From VYFG01 sp022827325 (GTDB lineage Bacteria; Pseudomonadota; Gammaproteobacteria; Arenicellales; Poriferihabitantaceae): a stretch of DNA of 11,649 nt. Of this stretch, positions 1-6,830 are shown one piece after another. The notes below the pieces were generated by a model. The model made no database searches, was not told where the DNA came from, and saw nothing but the letters and a program-made list of their open reading frames with translations. The position numbers were made by a program, and so were the translations under genes. The DNA lies in assembly GCA_022827325.1 (NCBI GenBank), contig JAJDTE010000191.1, forward strand, positions 1 to 11,649. The letters are read 5' to 3'. The stretch's first letter is position 1; every line of letters begins with the position of its first letter.

Positions 1-806
1 AGGCCGCGGTGGCAGTTGGAGATGGAGTAGAACACGGCATGGGTCGCCTCTTCGGGCACCACGGGCGCCCGGTCGGCGTCGAGGATGTCGTCGATGTGTG
101 CGGGCATGTCCGCGGTGAGCGCCACTTCCACGAACACCAGCGGCTCGTCTTCCATGACCGGGTGGAACAGGGCATAGCAATGGCGGTCGTCCGGCTCCAG
201 CCTGCGCCGAAGCTCGTTCCAGTTCCGGATCTCGTGCACCGCTTCGTAGGCGATGATCTTCTCGAGGATGTGGGCCGGGGTGGTCCAGTCCACCGGCTGC
301 AGCACCAGGAAGCCGCGGTTGAACCAGGAGGAGAACAGGTGCCGGAAATCCACGTCCAGGCGCCCGAGGTCCGGGAATTCCCGCACCGCCCCGAGCAGTT
401 GCCCGCGCATCTGCACCAGGCGGCGGGTTCCCCCGGCGCTCAGGTTCAGGCGGCGAAGGAGTTCCTGGCGGCGGGGCTCGGCCGCCCGGGTCAGCGCCCG
501 GAGCGTTTCCGGAGACGGCTCGTCGGCATAGTCCCGGGCCTTTTCCGCCACCAGTTCGGGATCGAGGTCGAATTCGAGGTTGAGTAAGTTGTAGAAGTCG
601 AGCCGGGCGGCGTGATCGAGCCGCTCGTAGGTGTCGAGAATCCGCTCGGCGATGACCAGGCTGGAGTAGTCCCCGTCGGAGTCCATCATCATCCCGCAGA
701 GCGCGCGGATATCACACTCCTCCGTGCCGAAGAGCCTTCTTGCCAGTGCCGACGGACGCCAGTCCGACTCCCTGAAGACCGGCCAGAGGTCGCGCAGCAG
801 GCTCAT
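1..806 (-). CDS. Malonyl-CoA decarboxylase (3' end beyond the left edge)
   Basis: Predicted to decarboxylate malonyl-CoA to acetyl-CoA and CO2, as in the human MLYCD / rhizobial MatA family. The window holds the first 268 codons. The family is usually about 430-460 residues in bacteria, so roughly the last 40% is missing, including the region of the catalytic Ser and His. Residues 1-90 fit the helical N-terminal domain. The start of the GNAT-like catalytic domain follows, with recognisable family blocks: EAVHEIRNWNELRRRL (188-203), CYALFHPVMEDEPLVFVEVAL (210-230, in part) and AVFYSISNCHRG (257-268). The ATG at 806-804 has a strong GGAGGA site 6 bases upstream and overlaps the stop of the upstream dioxygenase gene by 4 bases (ATGA), so translation is probably coupled. 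Family assignment is from remembered motif similarity; I see no frameshift in the part present. Confidence 0.9.
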   Translation of the reverse strand, partial: MSLLRDLWPVFRESDWRPSALARRLFGTEECDIRALCGMMMDSDGDYSSLVIAERILDTYERLDHAARLDFYNLLNLEFDLDPELVAEKARDYADEPSPETLRALTRAAEPRRQELLRRLNLSAGGTRRLVQMRGQLLGAVREFPDLGRLDVDFRHLFSSWFNRGFLVLQPVDWTTPAHILEKIIAYEAVHEIRNWNELRRRLEPDDRHCYALFHPVMEDEPLVFVEVALTADMPAHIDDILDADRAPVVPEEATHAVFYSISNCHRG

Positions 807-1666
807 GGCGCATCCTCCAGATAGCGGCAGAGCCCCGGCGTGCGATAGCCGTCGCTGCGCCACAGCACGGGAAAGTAGTTCTCGTCCATCTCGTCGGATG
901 CAAGGCGGGCATAGCGGGAATACACCGGGCCGTTCCCCCGGGAGAAACCCTCGCGGCGGTAGCGGGCCTCCGCGGGCATGGCATGGATCACCAGGCTGCG
1001 CCGGGGCGCATCGCCGCGGTTGGGCCCCGAGCCGTGCCAGATGTTGCCATGGTGAATGGAGCCGTGACCCCTCGGCACGGCGACATGGAGGATGTCCGGG
1101 TGGACCCCCAGTTCGGCGGCGCGCCTTTTCATGGGCGCCCGGTAGTCCTCCGGCGCGTGGAATTCGCCTTCCGGCTCGGACACGCCCCAGAGGTGGGAGC
1201 CCGGCACCAGTTCCATGGTGCCGTTTTGCGCCTCGATGTCATCGAGGGCGATCCAGACGGTGCAGATTTCCCCGGGCTCAAACCAGTCAAGGTAGGCATT
1301 GTCCTGGTGGTAGTTGAAGGACAGGGTGTCAACGGGCTTCCAGATCACGTTGTCCTGCATGATCCGGGCGCCGTCCCATCCCATGAGTTCCGCCACCGCG
1401 CGGGCTATGTCCTGCCTGAGCACCGTGCGGGCAATGGCCCTGTCCGCGCGCCAGCCGTTGCAGATCTGGCGTGCACGGCTCGGGTCCGACCGGTCTTCCT
1501 GCCAGTTGACCTCGTCCGGCATGGTGCCGGTCTCGAACTGGCCCCGGAAGAGGCGTTCGAAGCGCGCACGCAGCACCTCCACCTCATCCGGTGGGATGAT
1601 GTGTTCCACAAGAACCACTCCGCTGCGGTGGAACTCCTCCGCCTGCGCCGGTGAGATTGTGAACAT
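803..1666 (-). CDS. Phytanoyl-CoA dioxygenase (PhyH) family Fe(II)/2-oxoglutarate oxygenase
   Basis: Predicted cytoplasmic non-haem iron oxygenase that couples 2-oxoglutarate decarboxylation to hydroxylation of an unknown substrate. With the ATG at 1666 it has 287 residues, normal for PhyH. The expected facial triad is visible: H120 and D122 in NYHQDNAYLDW, and H211 in HHGNIWHGSGPN, with R222/R223 (DAPRRSLVIH) placed to hold 2-oxoglutarate. PGSHLWG (155-161) is also typical of the family. The start is uncertain: in-frame ATG at 1687 and TTG at 1705 also exist, none with a good Shine-Dalgarno. I prefer 1666 because MFTISPAQAEEFHRSG matches usual PhyH N-termini. The 3' end overlaps malonyl-CoA decarboxylase by 4 bases, so both act in one transcript and perhaps one pathway. 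Substrate cannot be read from sequence; phytanoyl-CoA itself is unlikely. Confidence 0.88.
   Translation of the reverse strand: MFTISPAQAEEFHRSGVVLVEHIIPPDEVEVLRARFERLFRGQFETGTMPDEVNWQEDRSDPSRARQICNGWRADRAIARTVLRQDIARAVAELMGWDGARIMQDNVIWKPVDTLSFNYHQDNAYLDWFEPGEICTVWIALDDIEAQNGTMELVPGSHLWGVSEPEGEFHAPEDYRAPMKRRAAELGVHPDILHVAVPRGHGSIHHGNIWHGSGPNRGDAPRRSLVIHAMPAEARYRREGFSRGNGPVYSRYARLASDEMDENYFPVLWRSDGYRTPGLCRYLEDAP
813..818 (-). promoter_or_regulatory. Ribosome binding site of malonyl-CoA decarboxylase
   Basis: GGAGGA on the minus strand, 6 bases before the ATG at 806. It lies inside the last codons of the upstream dioxygenase gene. It fixes the start and supports coupled translation across the ATGA overlap. 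Confidence 0.75.
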
Positions 1667-1772
1667 GGATGGGCGAAATTCCCGCATTCGGTTGGTGATC
1701 GGCAAGGGGGGACACTATCATTGATGACCATGATGTTGAATCCCCATATCTTCCGATATTGGTTCCGGTGGC
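1667..1772. promoter_or_regulatory. Divergent promoter region of the dioxygenase operon and polB
   Basis: About 106 bases separate the two divergent starts. The part from 1711 to 1760 is clearly richer in A and T than its surroundings, as expected for promoters. It contains the inverted repeat ATATC-TTCC-GATAT at 1746-1759, just upstream of polB, and a weak TTGATG/CATATC pair (1721-1726, 1745-1750, spacer 18) facing polB. I see no CTGT-N8-ACAG LexA box although polB is SOS-regulated in E. coli. Confidence 0.4.
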
Positions 1773-4148
1773 GTGGACGACCTGATTGAACGGGGGTACC
1801 TCCTCACCCGCGCCAGCCGTGACCGCCGCGGCGGCACCGAGATCGAGTACTGGGTGGCCACCGACAGCGGCCCCGTGCGCCTCCTGGTCGAGGGAGAACG
1901 GACGGTCTGTTTCGTGGCCGCGGATGACGCCGAGCGGGCCGGGGCAGCCCTGGGCCCCCTTGGGGAGGCGGTCTCCGTGGAGCCGCTGGCGCTGAGGACC
2001 TTTGCGGGCAGCCGGGTGGCGGCGGTATACACGCGGACCATCGGCGACCGGCACGTGGCCGAGGATCTCCTGGGCGACCGGGGAATCGAGGTGCTGGAGA
2101 GCGATATCCGCCTCCACGACCGGTATCTCATGGAACGGTTCGTCCGCGGCGGCCTGGCCTTCACCGGGCGAATGGTCCGCCGGGAGGGGTACCGGGAATT
2201 CCGCGACTGCAGGCTGAGGGCGGCGGACTGCCGGCCGAGGCTGCGCCTGCTGTCCCTGGATATCGAGTGCGACCTGGACGGCACGCTCTGGTCGGTGGGC
2301 CTGGCTGGCGACGGGACGGCGGACGGAGAGGTGCTGGTCATCGGCGAGGAGGAACCCTGCGCCCATACCGCCATCGCCTGGTGCCGGGACGAGGCCGGGC
2401 TGCTGGGATTGCTCCGGGACCGGATCAACGACCTGGACCCGGACCTGATCGTCGGCTGGAACCTGGTGAACTTCGACCTGCGGATCATTCTCGAGCGGGC
2501 CGTGCGCCACCGGATTCCCATGCGGATCGGCCGCGGCGGAGAACTTGCCCAGTGGCGGGAGACACGCGCCGACCGGGCCAAGGGTTTTGTATCCATGCCG
2601 GGCAGGGTGGCCATCGACGGCATCGACGCGCTGCGGGCGGCCACCTGGAGCTTCGCCAGCTTCTCCCTGGAGCACGTGTCGCGGGAACTGCTTGGCCGGG
2701 GCAAGAAGCTGGACGAGGACGCCGACGACCGCTTCGCGGAAATCCGCCACAACTTTCTCCACGACAAGCCTGCCCTGGCGGCCTACAACCTGGAGGACTG
2801 CCGCCTGGTGCTGGAAATCCTGGAGGCCACCAATCTCATCGATTACCTGGTACTGCGAGGCCAGCTGACCGGGCTCGAACTGGACCGGGCCGGGGGTTCG
2901 GTGGCCGCGTTCACCAACCTGTACCTGCCGAAGCTGCATCGCGGCGGCTACGTGGCGCCCAACCTGCCGCCGGATGGCGGCCTCGCCAGTCCCGGTGGAT
3001 ATGTCATGGACTCGAAGCCGGGTCTTTACCGCAATATCCTGGTGCTGGATTTCAAGAGCCTCTACCCGTCCATCATCCGGACCTTCAGGATCGACCCGAT
3101 GGGTTTGGTGGAGGGCCTGGAAGCCTCTGACGACGCAGTCGAGGGGTTTCTCGGGGCGTGGTTCCACCGTTCGCGCAATTACCTGCCGGGCATCATCGCC
3201 GACCTGTGGCAGCAGCGCGACCAGGCCAAGCGGGACGATGACCAGCCCAGCTCCCGGGCGATCAAGATCCTGATGAACTCCTTCTACGGCGTGCTCGGGT
3301 CAGGCGGCTGCAGGTTCTATGACGCCAGGCTCGCCAGCTCCATCACCATGCGCGGCCACGAAATCATGCAGACCACCGGACGGTGGATCGAGGAGCAGGG
3401 CTACGGCGTGATCTACGGGGACACGGATTCCATCTTCGTGTCCCTGGATGAAGGCCTGCCGCCGGAGGAATGCCGCGCCATCGGCCGTGACCTGGCCGGG
3501 AAAATCAATGCGCGGTGGCGGGAGAACATCCGGGAGCGGTTCGACCTCGACAGCTTGCTCGAGCTCGAGTTCGAGACCCATTTCATCCGCTTTCTCATGC
3601 CCACCATCCGAGGTTCCGACGCCGGCAGCAAGAAACGCTACGCCGGGCTCGCCGCAGGGGAGGGGGACGCGCCGGACCGGATCGTATTCAAGGGGCTTGA
3701 GAGCGTCCGCACGGACTGGACCCCGCTTGCAAGGGATTTCCAGCAGTCGCTCTATGACCATGTCTTCCACGAACGGGACCCTTCCGAACTGATCCGGCGC
3801 ACCGTGGACGGGCTCCTTGCCGGGGAGCACGACGACGACCTGGTGTACCGCAAGCAGCTGCGCCGCAAACTTGCGGCCTACGAGCGCAACGTGCCGCCCC
3901 ATGTCCGTGCAGCGCGCCTGGCCGAAGAACGCAACCGGGCCGCGGGCAAGCGCCTGCGCTACCAGGACAGGGGCTGGATCCGCTACGTCATCACCGTGGC
4001 CGGGCCGGAACCCCTGGAGTACCGCGACCATCCGCTCGACTACGACCACTACATCGAACGCCAGCTGAAACCCATCGCGGACGCCGTCCTGCCGTTCATC
4101 GGGCTTGAATTCGACGCGGTGGTGAGCCGCCAGGCGGCGCTCTTCTGA
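1773..4148 (+). CDS. polB: DNA polymerase II (family B, 3'-5' proofreading)
   Basis: Replicative-type family B polymerase used in repair and replication restart; 791 codons against 783 in E. coli Pol II. All signature motifs are present. Exonuclease: Exo I SLDIECD (D163, E165), Exo II GWNLVNFD (N233, D235), Exo III YNLED (Y338, D342). Polymerase: motif A LDFKSLYPS (D426, Y431), motif B KILMNSFYG (K498, Y505, G506), motif C YGDTDS (D550, D552). The N-terminal GYLLTRASRDRRGGTEIEYW aligns by eye with the E. coli start region. The start is GTG at 1773; a stop at 1737-1739 and no upstream in-frame ATG leave little choice, and the Shine-Dalgarno is weak. It is divergent from the dioxygenase operon. 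The long open frame on the opposite strand is a shadow of its GC bias. Confidence 0.97.
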   Translation: MDDLIERGYLLTRASRDRRGGTEIEYWVATDSGPVRLLVEGERTVCFVAADDAERAGAALGPLGEAVSVEPLALRTFAGSRVAAVYTRTIGDRHVAEDLLGDRGIEVLESDIRLHDRYLMERFVRGGLAFTGRMVRREGYREFRDCRLRAADCRPRLRLLSLDIECDLDGTLWSVGLAGDGTADGEVLVIGEEEPCAHTAIAWCRDEAGLLGLLRDRINDLDPDLIVGWNLVNFDLRIILERAVRHRIPMRIGRGGELAQWRETRADRAKGFVSMPGRVAIDGIDALRAATWSFASFSLEHVSRELLGRGKKLDEDADDRFAEIRHNFLHDKPALAAYNLEDCRLVLEILEATNLIDYLVLRGQLTGLELDRAGGSVAAFTNLYLPKLHRGGYVAPNLPPDGGLASPGGYVMDSKPGLYRNILVLDFKSLYPSIIRTFRIDPMGLVEGLEASDDAVEGFLGAWFHRSRNYLPGIIADLWQQRDQAKRDDDQPSSRAIKILMNSFYGVLGSGGCRFYDARLASSITMRGHEIMQTTGRWIEEQGYGVIYGDTDSIFVSLDEGLPPEECRAIGRDLAGKINARWRENIRERFDLDSLLELEFETHFIRFLMPTIRGSDAGSKKRYAGLAAGEGDAPDRIVFKGLESVRTDWTPLARDFQQSLYDHVFHERDPSELIRRTVDGLLAGEHDDDLVYRKQLRRKLAAYERNVPPHVRAARLAEERNRAAGKRLRYQDRGWIRYVITVAGPEPLEYRDHPLDYDHYIERQLKPIADAVLPFIGLEFDAVVSRQAALF

Positions 4149-4162
4149 CGGGTTCCGGGGAC

Positions 4163-4178
4163 AGGCGGGTATCCGCCT
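4163..4178 (+). terminator. Possible weak terminator hairpin after polB
   Basis: AGGCGG-GTAT-CCGCCT is a perfect 6-bp stem with a 4-base loop, 14 bases after the polB stop. No T-run follows, so intrinsic termination is doubtful. Confidence 0.3.
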
Positions 4179-4228
4179 CCTGCCTGGACGGGGAGTTCCG
4201 GTGACGCTGGCCATCGGCGCGGAAAATG

Positions 4229-4237
4229 TGCGATAAA
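4229..4237 (+). promoter_or_regulatory. Possible extended -10 promoter of the second dioxygenase
   Basis: TGCGATAAA resembles an extended -10 element (TGn followed by GATAAA). It lies about 36 bases before the ATG at 4273, in the 124-base gap after polB. No convincing -35 is visible. The same TGCGATAA core precedes the PhaE-like gene at 5205. Confidence 0.35.
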
Positions 4238-4272
4238 TGCATGTTCGCCAAGCCAGAAGGGAGTGATGCCAG

Positions 4273-5130
4273 ATGCCCGAGACCGCCAACCGGACCTTTT
4301 TTCATGAACACGGCTATCTGGTGGTGGAGAACTGCGTGCCGCCGGACAGTCTCGGGGCGATGCAGGCCCGGTTCCGTGAATGGGTGGAGGTGAGCAGGGG
4401 GCATGAGGCGCCCTGGGGGACCACGGTCAACGGCAAGCCGAGGTTCGACCTCGAGAACGGCCACTGCCCGGCCGCGCCGGCGCTCCGCAGGGTGAATGCG
4501 CCGGTGGAAATCTCGGACAGCTATTTCCGGGTGATGTCGGACGGGCGGATCCCGGAGATCCTGGCGGATCTCGTCGGGCCCGATGTCCGCTTCCATCACA
4601 GCAAGATCAATTCCAAGCTGCCCGGAAGCGCCACCCACGTCAAGTGGCACCAGGACTTCAGCTTCACCCCGCACAGCAACGACGACGTGGTCACGGCCCT
4701 GGTATTCCTGGACGACGTGACCGCCGACAACGGGCCGCTCATGGTCCTGCCGGGATCGCACCGGGGACCCATCCATCCGTTGTGGCATGCCGGCACCTTC
4801 ACCGGCGCGGTGGCGGACCGGGTCGCCGGGGACTGCGAGCGCCGGGCGGTGACCTGCACCGGTCCTGCCGGGTCGGTCTGCTTCATGCATACCCGCCTCC
4901 TTCACGGGTCCGGCCCAAACCTGTCGCCCGCACCGCGCACCCTGTTCATCTGCGTCTATTCCGCGGACGATGCCGTACCGCTTTCCCCGAACCCGATGCC
5001 AAGCCGGTTCGAGGGACTGACGGTGCGGGGCCGTCCCAGGGGCAGGGTGCGCTCGGTACCGTTCGACATGGACCTTCCCGAACTTCCGGGGACCGCCTCC
5101 TTTTTCGACCAGCAGGCCGGACGCGGCTGA
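4273..5130 (+). CDS. Second phytanoyl-CoA dioxygenase (PhyH) family oxygenase
   Basis: Predicted Fe(II)/2-oxoglutarate oxygenase of unknown substrate, 285 residues. H126 and D128 in VKWHQDFSF, H211 in RLLHGSGPN and R222 in SPAPRTLFI supply the iron and 2-oxoglutarate ligands. The N-terminal FFHEHGYLVVENCVPPDSL (9-27) and MVLPGSHRGPIHP are typical PhyH blocks. The ATG at 4273 follows AAGGGAG at 4257-4263, nine bases upstream; an out-of-frame ATG at 4266 is ignored. It differs strongly from the dioxygenase at 803-1666 outside these motifs, so a recent tandem duplication is unlikely. It stands on the polB strand but after a 124-base gap with its own possible promoter, so it may be a separate transcript. 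A hydroxylase of an acyl-CoA, quaternary amine or secondary metabolite are all possible. Confidence 0.88.
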   Translation: MPETANRTFFHEHGYLVVENCVPPDSLGAMQARFREWVEVSRGHEAPWGTTVNGKPRFDLENGHCPAAPALRRVNAPVEISDSYFRVMSDGRIPEILADLVGPDVRFHHSKINSKLPGSATHVKWHQDFSFTPHSNDDVVTALVFLDDVTADNGPLMVLPGSHRGPIHPLWHAGTFTGAVADRVAGDCERRAVTCTGPAGSVCFMHTRLLHGSGPNLSPAPRTLFICVYSADDAVPLSPNPMPSRFEGLTVRGRPRGRVRSVPFDMDLPELPGTASFFDQQAGRG

Positions 5131-5167
5131 CGGCTTCTGGACCTGCCGCCCCGGGTCCCGGCTCCGG

Positions 5168-5178
5168 CATGCTGCATG
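5168..5178. promoter_or_regulatory. Short palindrome upstream of the PhaE-like gene
   Basis: CATGC-T-GCATG is a perfect 11-base inverted repeat about 30 bases upstream of the possible -10 at 5208. Its TGC/GCA half-sites recall PhaR operators, but the one-base spacing differs from the repeat at 9422-9436. Function is inferred only from position. Confidence 0.3.
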
Positions 5179-5204
5179 GATGAATGGGCAATCCGCCTCC
5201 CGGC

Positions 5205-5213
5205 TGCGATAAT
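5205..5213 (+). promoter_or_regulatory. Possible extended -10 promoter of the PhaE-like/PhaC pair
   Basis: TGCGATAAT matches an extended -10 element (TGn plus GATAAT, 5 of 6 to TATAAT). A start near 5220 would leave a leader of about 17 bases before the ATG at 5237. No good -35 is seen, which an extended -10 can tolerate. Confidence 0.45.
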
Positions 5214-5236
5214 CCTTCGTTCCGGCAGCCCAAGCC

Positions 5237-5734
5237 ATGAACAACGTGAGCGAACACCCCACCGAACCCGGACCTTTCCAGAAATACCTGTTCTCCGGCG
5301 CCTGCTATGTGAGCATCGGGCAGTGCTACGCCCGTTTCGTGGAACTCCTGGAACGGGATGCCGCCCCTGCCGCCATGGCCGAACTGCACCCCCGCCTGGT
5401 GGAAATCTGGCAGGAGGCCTTCGGGCAGCAGATGGCCCTGGCAGGCGGACTTCTGGAAAATCCCCTGGCCGGCCGGCAGCCCGGGCTGGACCGGGCCATG
5501 CGGGGATTCCAGGAGGAGGTGCTGGCCCAGGGCAGGGAGGCCATGGAATCGTTCCTGGGGACCCTGGCCGGTCACCGGGATCATATCCCGGACTTCCCTG
5601 AATTCTTCCAGGCCTGGGCCGAGGCCTGCGACCTTGCCTACGGCAACCTGGTGCGTTCAGACCCGTTCACGGAAATGATCGGCCTGGTCGTCAACGGCTG
5701 CATCGACCTGGCAGCGGCGGGGCAGGATCCGTGA
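5237..5734 (+). CDS. phaE: Short PhaE-like subunit of class III PHA synthase
   Basis: Probable accessory subunit that activates the adjoining class III PhaC. It is mostly helical with no signal or membrane segment. Near its end (about 128-158) FFQAWAEACDLAYGNLVRSDPFTEMIGLVVN carries the spacing of W, C, AY, S, F, G and VN that I recall from PhaE proteins. It has only 165 residues, whereas PhaE is usually about 300-370 and the class IV subunit PhaR about 200. It stops soon after this signature, so the long C-terminal helical tail of typical PhaE is absent. The frame is intact, and its stop overlaps the PhaC start by 4 bases (GTGA), which argues that it is a real gene and not a decayed one. The Shine-Dalgarno before ATG 5237 is poor. 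Alternatives: a class IV-like PhaR subunit or a phasin-like protein. Identification depends heavily on the PhaC neighbour. Confidence 0.72.
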   Translation: MNNVSEHPTEPGPFQKYLFSGACYVSIGQCYARFVELLERDAAPAAMAELHPRLVEIWQEAFGQQMALAGGLLENPLAGRQPGLDRAMRGFQEEVLAQGREAMESFLGTLAGHRDHIPDFPEFFQAWAEACDLAYGNLVRSDPFTEMIGLVVNGCIDLAAAGQDP

Positions 5735-6783
5735 ACGGGCGGCCAGCCGCGGATATCAGGCAGGAGCTCGACCGGTTCCGGGAGAGGTACCGGTCGTTCA
5801 ACCGGGACATCGAAAGCAATGCCGTCGCCAGAGGCTGGTGCACCCCCAACCGGGTGGTGCTCGAGAAGGGTCCCGTGCGGCTGCGTGAGTTCATCGCGGG
5901 ACCGGAGGAGGGCGCCGTCCCGGTCCTGATCGTCTATTCCCACGTCAACCGGGCGGACGTGATCGATATCGACCCGGACCATTCCATGGTGCGCAGGCTG
6001 GCCGAAACCGGCAACCGGGTGTTTCTCATGGACTGGGCGCGCACCACGGACGCCGATCGGGAAAAAGACCTTTCGGTCTACGTCCTCGATGCCATTGGGG
6101 ATGCCCTGGACTTTGTTTCCGGTGCGACGGGATTCGAGCGGATCAACCTGGTGGGTATCTGCCAGGGCGGCACCTTCGCCCTCAGCCATGCCTGCCTGCG
6201 GCCCGGGCGGGTCAGGCGGCTCGGCCTGGTGGTCACGCCAGTGGATTTCCATGCCGGCGACAGCCTGATCAGGCTCTGGTCCCGGCATATCCGGTTCACC
6301 AGGCTGGCGGCGCGTCCGGTCAACGTGCCCGGGGAACTGATCACGCTGATGTTCCGTTCCGCCCGCCCCTTCGATGACCTGCGCAGGCACGTGCGCCGGA
6401 TCGACGGTCACGAGGAGGACTCCGACTTTGAATTCTCCCTGCGCATGGACCGGTGGGTGCATGACTGCCCGGACCAGCCGGGCAGGGCGTTCGCCCAGTT
6501 CATGGGGGATCTCTACGGGGAGAACCGCCTCGTCAGGGGAACGTTCGAGATCCGGGGCGAGGCTGTGGACCTGAAACGGCTGGAGGTGCCGGTGCTGAAC
6601 GTATTCGCGGAAAGTGACCACCTGGTGCCGCCGGCCTCGTCCACGGCGCTCGGGGCGCATGTCGACCCCGGGCTGTACGGGGAACTGCCGTTTGGCGGCG
6701 GCCACATCGGACTGATCGTCAGCACAAGGGCCCAACGGGAAGTGCACCCGGAACTGGGCCGCTGGCTGTCGGCAGGGCGGTAG
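5731..6783 (+). CDS. phaC: Class III poly(3-hydroxyalkanoate) synthase, PhaC subunit
   Basis: Catalytic subunit that polymerises (R)-3-hydroxyacyl-CoA into PHA at the granule surface. At 350 residues it matches class III PhaC (about 355) and is far shorter than class I. The N-terminal half shows class III blocks: TPNRVVLEKGPVRL, VLIVYSHVNRADVIDI and RVFLMDWARTTDADR. The lipase-like box is GICQGG with nucleophile C144; D296 (AESDHLVPP) and H325 (FGGGHIGL) complete the triad. Their spacing closely matches C149-D302-H331 of the Allochromatium enzyme. The start is GTG at 5731, with GGCAGGA just upstream, overlapping the PhaE-like stop by 4 bases. It converges on phaB with a 47-base gap. Class IV PhaC (Bacillus) is similar in size, so III versus IV rests on the partner subunit and remembered similarity. 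Confidence 0.9.
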   Translation: MNGRPAADIRQELDRFRERYRSFNRDIESNAVARGWCTPNRVVLEKGPVRLREFIAGPEEGAVPVLIVYSHVNRADVIDIDPDHSMVRRLAETGNRVFLMDWARTTDADREKDLSVYVLDAIGDALDFVSGATGFERINLVGICQGGTFALSHACLRPGRVRRLGLVVTPVDFHAGDSLIRLWSRHIRFTRLAARPVNVPGELITLMFRSARPFDDLRRHVRRIDGHEEDSDFEFSLRMDRWVHDCPDQPGRAFAQFMGDLYGENRLVRGTFEIRGEAVDLKRLEVPVLNVFAESDHLVPPASSTALGAHVDPGLYGELPFGGGHIGLIVSTRAQREVHPELGRWLSAGR

Positions 6784-6808
6784 CCCCGGAACGTCGCCGG
6801 CTCCGGGG
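6784..6808. terminator. GC-rich hairpin between convergent genes
   Basis: CCCCGGA (6784-6790) pairs perfectly with TCCGGGG (6802-6808) around an 11-base loop, starting right after the class III phaC stop. A CCCCGGGG palindrome (6809-6816) follows. Position in a 47-base convergent gap suggests transcription barrier in both directions, but there is no T-run on either strand. Confidence 0.4.
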
Positions 6809-6830
6809 CCCCGGGGGACGGCCGGCCCGT

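Noticed and set aside
9..587. Open plus-strand frames over the left edge (9-587, 724-1317, 983-1654)
   Set aside because: They are antisense to malonyl-CoA decarboxylase and the first dioxygenase, both recognised by conserved motifs.
1584..3167. Long open frame (527 codons) on the minus strand opposite polB
   Set aside because: It mirrors polB, whose motifs are all intact, and its Pro/Gln/Arg/His-rich translation resembles no family; high GC leaves antisense frames open. It also overlaps the promoter region and the dioxygenase gene.
3558..3569. CTCGAGCTCGAG repeat/palindrome
   Set aside because: It encodes an ordinary LELE stretch inside polB; no regulatory context.
4096..5262. Open minus-strand frame of 388 codons opposite the second dioxygenase
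   Set aside because: Low-complexity translation and full overlap with a gene carrying clear PhyH motifs. The same applies to 3300-4289, 4946-5584, 5638-6747 and 10637-11575 on the minus strand.
5237..5734. PhaE-like gene as a frameshifted remnant of a full-length phaE
   Set aside because: The stop overlaps the start of phaC by 4 bases in a normal coupled arrangement, leaving no room for a lost tail; the frame is clean throughout.
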